A stretch of DNA of 64,000 nucleotides. It comes from Toxorhynchites rutilus septentrionalis (lineage: Eukaryota; Arthropoda; Insecta; Diptera; Culicidae). The position numbers and the translations under genes were made by a program. Positions 35,299-46,712 of this stretch are shown piece by piece. The notes beneath the pieces were generated by a model that made no database searches, was not told where the DNA came from, and saw nothing but the letters and a program-made list of their open reading frames with translations. Every line of letters starts with the position of its first letter. The stretch's first letter is position 1. The stretch covers positions 251,407,494 through 251,471,493 of the forward strand of contig NC_073746.1 in the NCBI RefSeq assembly GCF_029784135.1. Direction: 5' to 3'.

Positions 35299-36841
35299 CT
35301 GGGTGTAATTCTTTGGGGTATTTTCCGTTACGTGAATGTTTTACCATCACTTCTCTTCCAGTTTATCGAATCAGCGGTGAACTTTTCTCATTGGCGAAAA
35401 TAAAATACTAATCTAGTCGGGCAAGACGGACACTCCACCGACAAAAGACAAACATTTTGTTTTGAAAACAATTAGATTATCTCCTCCTTCTCTTATTAAC
35501 AGATGCCCACTAACCACGTTTGCAAGTGCAACCACATATCATGGACGAATCAGCAGAGCGGTTTTTCAAACGTAATCGGAATTTGTCATTCCGAATGCCG
35601 GAAGCGATTTTAAACATGAAAAAAATGAGAAAAATTACAAGCGCTTCTAGGTGATTTTAGTCTAGTCTTTTTGTTAGAAACTTGAATTTTCAGTTAGTGT
35701 TAGTGTATATGCTTTCAGAAATCATTCCATGTAAATTAATGCGTACAATTGATTCCATTCGATTCCTTTAGGTTGAAATAAAACCCGCCCTGGAAGAACA
35801 CATCACCAAGTTGACCACGCGTCGGCCAAGGGATCCTGTTAAACGAACATTGAAAATGAAACGTGCGCGGGAGAACCAGCTTCGAACGTTAGCCGAAAAT
35901 GAACTGATATGATAACTGAATGTTGATAAAAGTCTTCCGAATGTCGCAAATACACTATTGGATACAATGGAAAAAGGTATGGTTTTAATTAATATCACAA
36001 TCTCTTCGATGATATATGGTATGGTGAGGTCCTAAGGTTCATAACGGCTTTGAAAGGAAAACATAAATATATTTTTGACTTGTTTTAGCCAAAATGTTAT
36101 TTAATCATAATTTTGAACTGGTTTGTCGGAATTGAAAACAAACACTCAGCGCTGTAACCTAACTTCAGTTATCCAAAATAAAATTAGCCTAATTCTAAAT
36201 ATTCAAAATATAATTAGCCCAAACTAATTCCTCAGACCTTCATAATTAGTATCTAGGTCAAGTCAAGTCACGCCAATAGTCTTTGTGTTTACGAATATTG
36301 GATCTTCTTTAAGTTTCAATGAACAAAATCGAGAATCCAATGTAGTTTCTATTGAAGTTACGAAGGAGATTCCATTACTCACATATTGGAACAAATGTCT
36401 TCGTTATGGTGAATGTATATCAATTCCAGCAGCAGGGTCATGACCAGCATAACAAATGCACAAAAAAGTGAAAGACGGAAGGTGGAGAAAATCGTTATTG
36501 GAATTCACGAACGTCGAAGAAATTCAGGTACACCCATACCTCGCTTTACGGCCTAGATACGTTCCACGAAACTTGACCGCAAAGCGAAAAGCCGTATAAA
36601 GAATCAATTATTATAAAACAAATTCATACAAATTCAATCGGATCGGTTCCAAAATTGTTAAATATTTGTATTTATCATTCAAAATGTATTTTTTTTGTTT
36701 ATTTAAATCAAAAATACATACATGTAATGTTAGTCAAAACGTTATAGGAATTTCAATCAACCCTGGTAGACTCCACAGCTTCGAAATCTCCGCAATCCGC
36801 TACGAAAATAGAGAAAGTGATTTCTTCACAATAAAAACCCA
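35299..36841. other. No gene confirmed
   Basis: Around 35545-35620 the plus strand reads AERFFKRNRNLSFRMPEAI, resembling the DNA-binding end of pogo/CENP-B-type transposases. At 35773-35890 a frame reads VKRTLKMKRARENQLRTLAE before two stops, with an acceptor-like TTTAG in front. I take both as decayed remnants, not a gene. Confidence 0.3.
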
Positions 36842-37880
36842 ATGTTCAGAAGACAACTGTATGAGGCTGAAGAAAAATACAAAAACTTGCAGCTTGATAG
36901 CTTCCGCAAGTACATAAATACTCTTCAAAGCCTATTCAAGCAAAGTCCGTCATCTTTCTGGAGCTTCGTACGAAATCGGAAGAACTTGACACGGATGCCG
37001 GACAAACTCATTTATCTATCCAGTACCTCCCACTCGCCGCTTTCTTCGCCGATTTTTTCCACAACATGTATGATAGCAATTCACCTCAACCATTAGGCCA
37101 GTAGGGGAACCGCAGGTAATACGGACAGTGGGGGTAATATGGACAGGTGGTTGATTTGTATAGTTACATTTTGAATTTCAAATTTCTGTTAATGAGAATA
37201 CCTTCTACATGTTATTCTATAATATTTAAGCCACCCTATGGCAATGAATACTGATCAAAAGTGGAAAAGGGAAACAAAAATCGAAAATCATGAATGATTC
37301 CGCATGTGGATGTAATTTTAGCTGCTTCGATATATATTTTAAACTGCCTTGCAAAACTGTTCTAGTGTTTACTTGCACTGTGTCCGATTGTAAGCCTGTG
37401 GTTTCGGTGTTTCAACAAGACTTCGTTAAAAACGCGCGACAGACAGGAATCTTATGGAATATGGAATCGAGAAGCAGCAACAAGTAGATGCTATTTACGT
37501 CGATTCCTCCAAAGCTTTTGACAAATTTTGAGTAGTAACTTTCGACTGATGCATACTGCTGATATTGAACGATTAACATGCAAACGCTGAGAATTGCAAG
37601 GCTTCCACGAGCACGTCTCGGTAACAATTTCGAGATCGAATATGATGGTAGTATTTCTGAGACGCAACACAGCCCATTCTGATGACATCTACACTCTGAA
37701 GTCGTTGTACTGGGCATTTTTCCGCAGTGTTTTGGAATATGCAGTACAAGTCTGAGTTCCATATCACGTGGCACATATTCAGCGCATCGAACATGTTCAG
37801 GAACGTTTCGTAAGGTATGATCTAGGTAGACCACGCCCTGGAATATTCCCACCAAAGAGTAGAATTAAGTCCCTTTAAGC
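36842..37880 (+). pseudogene. CR1/Jockey-like non-LTR retrotransposon relic
   Basis: Plus-strand pieces in order: YKNLQLDSFRKYINTLQS then SPSSFWSFVRNRKN (region between endonuclease and RT); AIYVDSSKAFDKF (RT block A, FxDxSKAFD) near 37490; and LYWAFFRSVLEYAVQV then IQRIEHVQERFVRY (post-RT region) near 37705-37820. Frameshifts, stops and large deletions separate the pieces, and YADD is not found. Confidence 0.8.
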
Positions 37881-38114
37881 AGTCTGTACAACCATGAGGC
37901 CGAAGACGTATGACATTGGTTGAAGAAAGAAATAAAATAAAACTGTTGAGAAAACTCACATTGTTTCACCGTTGATACGAAATAATATAATATAAAATAT
38001 AGATACAATATATATTATTCGAGTTGTTAAATATTTTTTCATACTAATTTTTTTTCAATATACATCGAAACAATTGTAAGCAACAGTGCTCAAATAACAG
38101 AAAACTGTAAACAT

Positions 38115-38138
38115 TTTATTTTGAATAATATCTTTATT
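38115..38138 (-). terminator. Candidate poly(A) signals of the secreted-protein gene
   Basis: Two AATAAA hexamers on the minus strand (38133-38138 and 38115-38120) lie 40-63 bp after the stop codon of the four-exon gene upstream. Confidence 0.6.
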
Positions 38139-38177
38139 ACCCTGTCGGCGCATCTGAAGAGTCATTTTGTGTTCGAA

Positions 38178-38893
38178 TTATTCTTCGATGACCGAAACTT
38201 CGACGAACAAACATTCCATTACTTTTCGACCATTTCTAGTAACCGTTACATTGAGGTAAAACCTCCAATCCCCCGCAAACGCGTGTGGAAAGTTTATGCC
38301 CAAATTTCCCAATTCCAACATATGAAAGCTTTCTTCATGCTGTAACCAATAATATTGAAACTAATGGCTTGCTGAAAATAATCAGTTATAATTACCCCCG
38401 TCAGGTATGGACATTTGGTTTGTTGCATCGTTCTAGTCACAACGTACCAGGGCTCTAGGGGATTCAAAATAACAGCACACATATCTGGCACTACCTTCGA
38501 TATGATTCCCGGTCTCCAGCTGCCTCGCTCGAGGTGCTCAGATGTAACAGACCACTACATTAGAGAAAAAAGAAAATGAAGGATGGTTATTGAAGATGTT
38601 CGACGTTTTTGTAACTCACTTTTATAGGAGAATAATAATCTTTAGTGTACAAAAACACTCCATCCAGCAGCAGAGTATTGTTCTCATCTGTGAAAACATA
38701 CATTTTAGACATGTCTCCACCGAGCATGGGTAATCCATTTCCGCATTCCAGATATTCCCCCTGAAAATCGAACATCATGCGTCCCTAAAAGTGAGAATAC
38801 TTTGCTGTACGAACGTAATGATCAAATAGTTTTAATACAAACATCTGAATATGAACATAATCCTAAAAGGAGCAGAATTATGGAAGCAACCAT
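38178..38893 (-). CDS. Small secreted protein, four exons (ML/DUF1091-like resemblance)
   Basis: Exons on minus: 38843-38893, 38620-38784, 38396-38554 and 38178-38339. Every intron is 56-65 bp with GT and AG ends, and every junction is phase 0, giving 178 residues. Residues 1-17 (MVASIILLLLGLCSYSD) are a signal peptide. The mature part has ECGNGLPMLGGDMSKMYVF and a possible NNT glycosylation site. It continues with WRPGIIS, PDMCAVILNPLEPWYVVTR, KCPYLTG, a GDWRFYLNVTV strand and a C-terminal EC...VEVSVIEE. Four cysteines could form two disulfides. The pattern (secreted, about 180 aa, CPY..G, late G-W-R strand) recalls insect MD-2-like/DUF1091 lipid-binding-type proteins, but I cannot name an orthologue. 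The first donor (GTTTGT) is weak. Introns this small and all in frame make a real gene very likely. Confidence 0.82.
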
Positions 38894-40254
38894 CGTAGTT
38901 TTGTCTTCGATGTCGACTATCCACCTGAAATTGGTTTTCTAAATTATTTATACAGTGGTACGTGGACATGCATGTTTCACTCTATTTGCTCACGCAATTT
39001 AGTTGTTCGCTTATCTTTTGACTCGTCTCGTTATATTATGTTCTAAGTAATCTTGGTACAATCTTCAGTCATAATATTGAATATATATGGAGTGCATTTT
39101 TTCATAGTTTTTCAAAACAACCTATCGAACAGGAAAGATTGTTTTTAGGCTATTTCCGATTCACAGGTTGAAAACGAAATATAGACAATGTTCATTTTTC
39201 GAATTTTTATTCAGATAATTGGGAAAGACCTGCCGATGAAAGAACGACTCAGAAGACACACTCGTGATATGCAAAACTTGCACTCGTTAGTTCATAGTAT
39301 TTTTGACGAGTACTTTCAGTAACTAATGGAAGATTTAAATAGCAAGAGAAGATAGCACAAACGAGTAGAGGGGTGGGAGAATGCGGACATTAGGGTGGCC
39401 GCGAAAGTGGCCATGTCAAATTTCAAAAGCCAACCATGTACATTTTTTATTGGCCCAAAAAAATGACCTGTGCAAAATTTCAGCTCAATCGGACATGATT
39501 TAGGGATGCCTCGAAGCACTCAAAGTTTCGATTTTTTGACCCACGAAAATCACCCAAAGGAGGAGTACCGTGAAATACCCCTATACCGCTCAGCTAATAT
39601 AATATACAATACGTCTTATAACTATAGAAACACTCAATTTTTCTGAGTTTCTAGAGATATGTAAGAAGTCGGTTGAATTAAAGTATCTAGTGTAGGATAT
39701 AATAACTATCTTTATTAATAAGACTGGCCATTTGAACCTTATTTCCAGGCGCGAAACATTAAAAAAACTAAAATTCCAGTGTTTCATAACTATAGAACCA
39801 GATGGAAAAACTCTCATTCCTTTACAAAATTAACGTCAATTTCACATGAATTACAATAGGTTTCTGATTCCTAAATCATCTTTAGTTCTCAATCAGTTCA
39901 AATAACCCATTCGGAATGGTTTCGACCAAGCTGAATCATGTTGTAGCGAGTATCTCGTTTTATGCAAAGGATACTGCTCGTTTAAGCTCTTTAAATCACT
40001 CATACTGTTTGTAAGCTCAATCTACTATTCGTACGATAACTCCGTAGATTTCGAGCAAAATTTGTCTCGAAGAGAAATGTCAAATTTTTGGGTTCATAAA
40101 CAAGGTAATGTGCACGGCTATTGCAAACATTAAAAAGATCGAGAAACAAATTAAATTTGATATTTTATTAGAATTGTGATTAAAAAGAAGAGGAAGAAGA
40201 TTAGAAGAAGAGAAAGCTTATGCAAAAAATGAATCGAATTTGATACAACATCGT
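38894..40254. other. No gene recognised
   Basis: The start holds the promoter side of the secreted-protein gene. At 39390-39560 there is a GTGGCCGCGAAAGTGGCC block followed by AATTTCAGCTCAATCGGAC, which looks like a dispersed repeat but has no visible ends. Confidence 0.35.
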
Positions 40255-40420
40255 TTAACGAAACAAAGCAACATTTCATCGACAAATTCAAGATACCCGG
40301 TGTATTGATGGTACTCATATACCCATTCTAAGGCCTACGGAAAAGAAACACATTTCCTTTCTTCCCATACATTTGTTCTGCCGGTTTGTGTGCTAACCCT
40401 ACCCGTATTTCGAATGCTTA
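40255..40420 (+). pseudogene. PIF/Harbinger transposase N-terminal catalytic fragment
   Basis: Plus strand reads FKIPG and, one frame over, CIDGTHIPILRPTEKKH. This is the first catalytic Asp block of Harbinger nucleases (CIDGTHI.I). A one-base frameshift separates the two. It complements the D/E fragment at 28690-28870 but is too far away to be the same copy. Confidence 0.78.
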
Positions 40421-41504
40421 AAACTCGAACATTTGTTAACAGATCGGAAAGTTGTTTGCATCAATTGATAGGAAATATTTCTACGCGTCTACCACAATAA
40501 ATAAAATGTTATTTTTCATGAAATGAACAATTTAATAACTATAAAATGTCAAGCGTTATCTAAACGCCCTAGCTGCCAAGTTTTGATTGGCCCGATTTAC
40601 TGTTTCCACAGACTTCAATATCGATGTACCTGTAGAAATCCGCTTCGGAAATATACATGAAAGTCGGGGGTATTTTTGTTCCCACCGAGCTGTGTTTCCC
40701 TAACACGGAGTTCATAATCAATGTGCCTGGGGTATTCGCTTTGTCGAAACTAGAGGTGGGCAAAACGGTCCACTTTAATGAACCGTTCAGTGACCAACCG
40801 TTCACTTAAGTGAACTAATCCTTTTGAGCAGCTCACTCACTCTTTCTTACAGTGGAGGGATATGTCATAGCAAGTATAAAAAGTGTGGGTTGTTATGTAG
40901 GATTATTCATTCATATAATGCCATTTTGATAATTATTCGTCCGAATTTTGTTAGAAATAACAACAATAGAAAATCAAAGTTTGATTTTGAAATTTTGATT
41001 TTGTTTGAGTCGTTATTTAATTTTACTGTTTAACAAGTCTGTTTAAATCTTTCCGCTTTCAACTGTGTTTTCCAAGTGAAGTAGATTTGCATATTAACTT
41101 ACTGAACTCCAAAATATGGAATTAAAATTTAAATTGATAAATAATCAAACAATCCAATTTAAAACCATCGTATACTGAAATTTTGCGTTTTTCATGAAAA
41201 CGACAATATCGACTTATTCTGTATTCCGACGAATTTCCATTTCGTTCGAAGCCGTTATTTCGTTCGAGTTATAATTTCGCATTCCTCATTTCGAACGTTT
41301 TGCCCATTTAATGTTCGAAGAGAAACAGATCGAACGAAATGCAAAAACAACTCGAACGGAATACAGAATGGATTTTTATCAAGTCGTTCGAAACATTTCG
41401 AATCGATCGAATTACAGAATAGGGGTGATTAGTTTTGTTGTTCCATGGGGAGGGGGTCCAAAATCCGAATTTTTAGCGTTACGTAATTTGTGCACGACGC
41501 CATT

Positions 41505-41640
41505 ATACACACACAGTTCGTTCTGAACTGCATTCGCAATTCGTTCTGAACTGTATACACAGTTCAGTTAGCGTTCAGTTCGTTCTGAACTGTATTATCA
41601 GTTCATCATTCACTGTACACAGTTCATATGAATTGTTGCC
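41505..41640. repeat. Degenerate TTCGTTCTGAACTG array
   Basis: Imperfect repeats of CAGTTCGTTCTGAACTGTAT alternate with their partly self-complementary core. Related in wording to the minisatellite at 6576-6850. Confidence 0.6.
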
Positions 41641-41822
41641 TAGCAAAAAAGAACGATAGTTCGTTCAGACCGGTATATGTTTCACTAAAACGAACTTTTA
41701 AACTGAGAAGCCTGGGAAAATCGTCATTTCAGATACTAGAGGTGAATGAACTTTCGCGGTTCGAGAACTACGTAAACATGTGCAATAATTTCAGAGGGAA
41801 ATGTAAAATACAGTGATATATA

Positions 41823-43061
41823 AGGCTGTCAAAAAAGTCCTGCGGTATTTCCGCGAGGTGTCATAGTCATAGCTTGTTGGAAAGGTATTTTTGCGCGCTA
41901 TAATATAGTCCTTGACAGTGTTTTGTTTGGTTAAGTCGTTCGTGAGTTATAGTGTCGCAAATATGGAGCAAAATAAAGAGAAAATCCGACATATTTTACA
42001 GTACTACTATGACAAAGGCAAAAATGCATCTCAAGCTGCCAATAAAATTTGTGCAGTTTATGGACCCGATACGTTTCCATTTCCACCGCACAACGATAAT
42101 TTCGTTTCAACGTTTTCGTTCTGGTGTTGAGGTCGTCGAAGATGCGCCACGCTCCGGAAGGCCTGTCGTCGAAAATTGCGACAAAATCGCTGAATTAGCC
42201 GAGAAAGACCGGCATAGTAGCAGCCGTAGCATCGGCCAAGAGCCGGGGATAAGTCATCAAACCGTTATTAACCATTTGAAGAAGCTTGGATTCACAAAGA
42301 AGCTTGATGTATGGGTGCCACACACGTTGAAAAAACATCTTTGACCGTATCGACGCATGTGAATCGCTGCTGAATCGCAACAAAATCGACCCGTGTCTGA
42401 AGCGGATTGTGACTGGCGATGAAAAGTGGGTCACTTACGACAACGTGAAGGGCAAACGGCCGTGGTCGAAGCCCGCTGAAGCGGCTCAGACGGTGGCTAA
42501 GCCCTCATTAACGGCCAGGAAGGTTCTGCTGTGTGTTTGGTGGGATTGTCAAGGAATAATCTATTATGAGCTGCTTCCCTATAGCCAAACGCTCAATTCG
42601 GACCTGTAAAGCCAACAACTGGGCCGCTTGAAGGTAGCACTCATGAAGAAGAGGCCATCTTTGATAAACAGAGACCGCATTGTCTTCCATCAGGACAACG
42701 CCAGGCCACACACTTCTTTGGTGACGCGCCAGAAGCTCCGGGAGCTCGGATGGGAGGTTCTTTTGCATCCGCCGTATAGTCCGGACCTTGCACCAAGTGA
42801 CTACCACCTGTTTTTGTCCATGGTGAACGAGCTAGGTTGTCAGAAGTTAGCCACAAAAGAGGCCTGTGAAAATTGGCTATCCGAGTTTTTTGCCAATAAG
42901 GAAACGAGCTTCTATAAACAGGGGTATTATGAAGTTGGCATCTCGTTGGGAACAAGTCATCGAACAAAACGGCGCATAGTTGACTTAAAACAGATGATTG
43001 TAACTAATTTTATGAACAAATGAAAATTCAAAAAAAATACCGCAGGACTTTTTTGACAGCC
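41823..43061 (+). mobile_element. mariner (DD34D) transposon with intact ends
   Basis: 1239 bp, ends AGGCTGTCAAAAAAGTCCTG (left) and the matching inverse with CAGGACTTTTTTGACAGCC (right), flanked by TA at 41821-41822 and 43062-43063. The inverted ends run about 26 bp and are almost perfect, which suggests fairly recent activity or mobilisation, although the transposase inside is broken. Confidence 0.93.
41963..43023 (+). pseudogene. mariner transposase, disrupted
   Basis: Begins with an ATG frame (MEQNKEKIRHILQYYYDK). After a frameshift near 42080 it continues with the second helix-turn-helix (GRPVVENCDKI, ISHQTVINHLKKLG). A second shift near 42344 leads to the first catalytic block (TGDEKWVTYDN). 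An in-frame TAA at 42607-42609 follows. The second and third catalytic Asp are in FHQDNARPHTS and PYSPDLAPSDY, exactly 34 residues apart, the mariner DD34D signature. At least two frameshifts and one stop, so it cannot make transposase. The stop is in the catalytic domain, between the first and second Asp. Confidence 0.9.
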
Positions 43062-43912
43062 TAATATAATTTTTTCCTTTCAAATATTTTGATAGTCCTA
43101 GGCATCATATCAAACTTAAAAGGACGTTCATCAAATTTATTTGTAACGAAGAACATAATCTTTTTTCAACATAATTTCGTTGCATTCTAAAATAATATTC
43201 GAAGTGGTAAACGAGTAGTTTGCATAATACAATTGCGTAGCTCTACGTCGAAAATATGCGGTCGTGTCCTAGATTTTTTTCACTCCGGAACTTCCGCACT
43301 GGGGTCCCTCGCTCATTAAGTGCATTCTATAAAATGTCCTATGATTTGTGAGAAGTCCTTTTCGCATCAGGGGTATTCAGCAAATTTCGGGCGAGATCCG
43401 TTAACGTCAAATGTTCCACTTTAGAAGTGTTGTTGCATTTCTTTGTGTTTCCTGTGTGCTCAAATATCAAGTGATAAATTGTGCATCATATTTTAAGTAT
43501 TGTATTTATTCTCACATGCTGGTACAAATAGACGTCAGAACCAAAGAAAATGCAATTGAAATTTTGTTTGAAATACAGTTTAATATTATAATCAACGTTT
43601 CACTAGCAATTTTCCTTACGACGATCAACCATATCTTGTCGAGACATTTGTTCTTGTTGTCGAAACGAACAAAAATCACTCGTTTCAAAATGCGGAATGC
43701 CACCTTTGATTTTACTTGGCCTGTTAGCATCAACATTTGCCGATATTTGATTGAGATTTAGTTTGTTCAACAAGCTGAGTGAAACGGTTTATTGTATCCT
43801 GTAAAGTTTTACACTTTCGTTTGTTTTGGTTGCTTTGTTGCTTCGGATATGTAGTTCGGTGATGATGACTCGCGCAAGATAGATGAAACACATGATCCAT
43901 TTAATAGATATA

Positions 43913-44539
43913 CTGTTCTGAATCATATTTCGCTTAGAGCATATGATGCAGAAAACAGATCTAAATTTTATGCACAGGTATTATTTGATTGGTATTTTTA
44001 ATAAATTAGTTCAATATGCTTTTAAGCATTCTACTTTGGTACCTGTTTGATTAAAAACATAAAAAATCATCGAATAAAATGCTTTTCAAATGAAGCGAAT
44101 AAGAATCAATCTTCGGACACTAAATCAAATTTCGGACACTTTATTTTGTAATTTTTTGGATGAAAATTACATTACACTTGATTATATTCTATAGTCAACT
44201 GTGAAACACTTACCATGCAATCACAGTAAACTGTTAACGATGATGTGAACTGATGAAACACGGGAGATATTTAAATATTTATGAACGGGTAAATTCTACG
44301 TGCTCACGCTAAGGAAACGTCAAACACAGATGATAATGAATAGTGTTGTAAGATTTCTGCCGATTATGTTATAATTTAAATGTTGTTCTCATGTGAAATG
44401 ATAGTGGAACCAAGGGATTACTCTAAAGAAGCAATTGTGATATTAATTTTATAGTTATATCACTAGTGCATTAAGCATTTCAAGATATTAAAACAAATTG
44501 TCCGAGATATGATGTTGTCCGAAATATGATTCGGAACGG
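43913..44539 (+). mobile_element. TA-flanked MITE, copy 1 (627 bp)
   Basis: Ends CTGTTCTGAATCATATTTCG and, at the right, ATATGATTCGGAACGG (inverse), flanked by TA. Interior includes GGACACTAAATCAAATTTCG. No transposase. Copy 2 follows 332 bp downstream. Confidence 0.85.
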
Positions 44540-44871
44540 TATTTTAGAGAAAATAAATTTATTTCATGTAATGGAAATATTTCCGGAGTGCTTATTCGTC
44601 CGATCGAAGAGTAACAGATTCACTACCACTTTCACAAGAAATTCAAGCTATTTGCAATTCGTCACTTGCTCTGTGAAAATTGAAGACAAAGAAAAGATTT
44701 TTGAAGATTTTCTAGAGTGTCTCATAAGCATCATGTTCTACTCGGCTGTCCCTTCCATAAATTTGTAAAGTTGCGAACTTGTCTAACCTTGTTCAAAATT
44801 ATTCATTTTCGTTCCTCTACATACTTATTTTAAAAACTAACTGTCTATCGTAGTAATCGTAGTAGGAACTA

Positions 44872-45464
44872 CCGTTCTGAATCATAATTCGGATGCTTAA
44901 GGCATATGATGCAGAAAACAGGTCTAAACATTATGCACAGGTATTATTTGGTTGATATTTTTAATAAATTAGTTCAATATGCTTTGAAGCCTATTTGATT
45001 GAAAACAAAAATCATCGAACAAAATGCTTCTCAAATGAAGCGAATAAAAATCAAACTTCGTACACTAAATCAAATTTCGGACACTTTATTTTGTAATTTT
45101 TTGAACGAAAATAACATTACACTTGATAATATTTTATAGTCAACTGCGAAACACTTACCAAGCAATACAGTAAACTGTTAACGATGATGAGAACTGATGA
45201 AACACGGGAGAAATTTAAATATTGATGAACGGGTAAATTCTACGTGCTCATGCTAAGCAAACGTCAAACACAAACGATAGTGAGTAGTGTTGATAGATTT
45301 TTGCCGCTTATGTTATAATTCAAATGTAGTTCTCATATGAAGTAATAGTGAAACCAAGGGATTACTCTAAAGAACCAATTGTGATATTAATTTTATAGTT
45401 ATATCATCAGCGAATTAAGCATTTCAAGATATGAGAAAAGTGTTCGAAATATGATTCAGAACGG
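44872..45464 (+). mobile_element. TA-flanked MITE, copy 2 (593 bp)
   Basis: Same family and orientation as 43913-44539, roughly 90 percent alike by eye. Ends CCGTTCTGAATCATAATTCG and ATATGATTCAGAACGG, TA on each side. The two copies may be separate insertions or a local duplication. Confidence 0.85.
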
Positions 45465-45989
45465 TATGTGATACCACGATATAATTCATCGCATTATGCA
45501 AATACATTGTTTGTCAGGGGCATTGGTATTTGGGATGTTACCTAACGAAATAAGGAGTATAAATAGTGTGAGTGGATTACATAGGGAATGGGTTAAATGG
45601 TTTAACAGGAGGTATCAACAAAATTAATTGTAATTGATTAAATTTAGAATTATAGAAAAGAAAAAGTAGATTGAACCGCTCAATGAATTAAAACTAAATG
45701 TAGTAAATGAAAAGGAGAATTCCTTACGCTACAATGATTTGAGTATCAATAAATAAATAAATTGAACTTATTGATACATACAATACCATTACTATCGATT
45801 CTATACAACCAAAAAGACGCTTATTTTTACTCTTCGATTTTGCATTTGTTTTTAGGCGCTGTCGACACCTTAAGACATATCGACGATTGTCACCTGTTTT
45901 GTTTTTTCGGTATGGAATTCGTTTCAATTTGTTGGAAAAATACGAATTTTCCTCCAAATTTGGATTCAAGTTTTCTTTCCACACTGAAA

Positions 45990-46370
45990 AGGTTAGAAAA
46001 TCTTGGCTTGGTATAAGCGTTGTAAATTTAATTTTTTACAACTAGGTAAACGATGATTAACATGTGTTTCGCCAAAGACGCTGCAAATCCTTCTCGTATC
46101 GGCCTCTACATAATCAATTATCCACAGTATTTAAAACTTGTATGCAAACATCTAGCTTGAATGAGTTTAAGATTATCTATGACTTTGGTCGAATCGCGTG
46201 TTGAAACCATCATAAATATACAAAATATGTATAATGGTTGAAATAAATTTAAATAGAGTTAAATTGAACAATTACGACCGAATCTTGCTTTTAAGTGCGT
46301 GAAACAAACAAACATCACTTCTGTGGTTCTGAGCTCTAATGTAGAAATTCGTCAATTATTTCTTATTTTT
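45990..46370. repeat. Direct repeat left of the FLYWCH gene (copy at 49135-49515)
   Basis: Shares GGCTTGGTATAAG.GTTGTAA, AATCAATTAT, ACGACCGAATC and TTCTGAGCTCTAAT.TAG with 49135-49515, in the same order and orientation. A third, shorter piece starts at 49978. Confidence 0.65.
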
Positions 46371-46655
46371 TCTCTCGGTGTAGAGAATAACTTACCTGCC
46401 TAAACAGATTTCGCCTCCAGACGTCGACACTGTATCGTGGAATGCATATGATTGCTTCTGTTGAGTGAAAAACTGACACACAGATGGCAGTAAAAGTAAA
46501 AGTTTTTAGCTGGAACTTTTTTGGAAACCAAAAAAAAACTTATCGGAAAAAATCGAAATTTTCAAAAAATCTTCCATGATCAAATAAAAACTAGCTACTT
46601 GTGATATTATTCCTTGTAATCGTGCAGTGACAAATAAGAAATTCGAATGGAATAA

Positions 46656-46661
46656 TTTATT
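46656..46661 (-). terminator. Candidate poly(A) signal of the FLYWCH/MULE gene
   Basis: AATAAA on the minus strand 52 bp after the stop codon at 46713. Confidence 0.6.
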
Positions 46662-46712
46662 CGCGCAAGATTTGTACAGCATTCCATCATTATCGTCAGA
46701 AAACGAATTATA

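Noticed and set aside
35545..35970. Two-exon gene with basic helix (VKRTLKMKRARENQLRTLAE)
   Set aside because: Acceptor- and donor-like sites exist, but the frame has two consecutive stops and the pieces resemble a decayed transposase.
43411..43761. 116-codon frame beginning with a signal-peptide-like segment
   Set aside because: The hydrophobic start is followed by AT-driven Ile/Phe/Asn composition, and the opposite strand is equally open. Not convincing.
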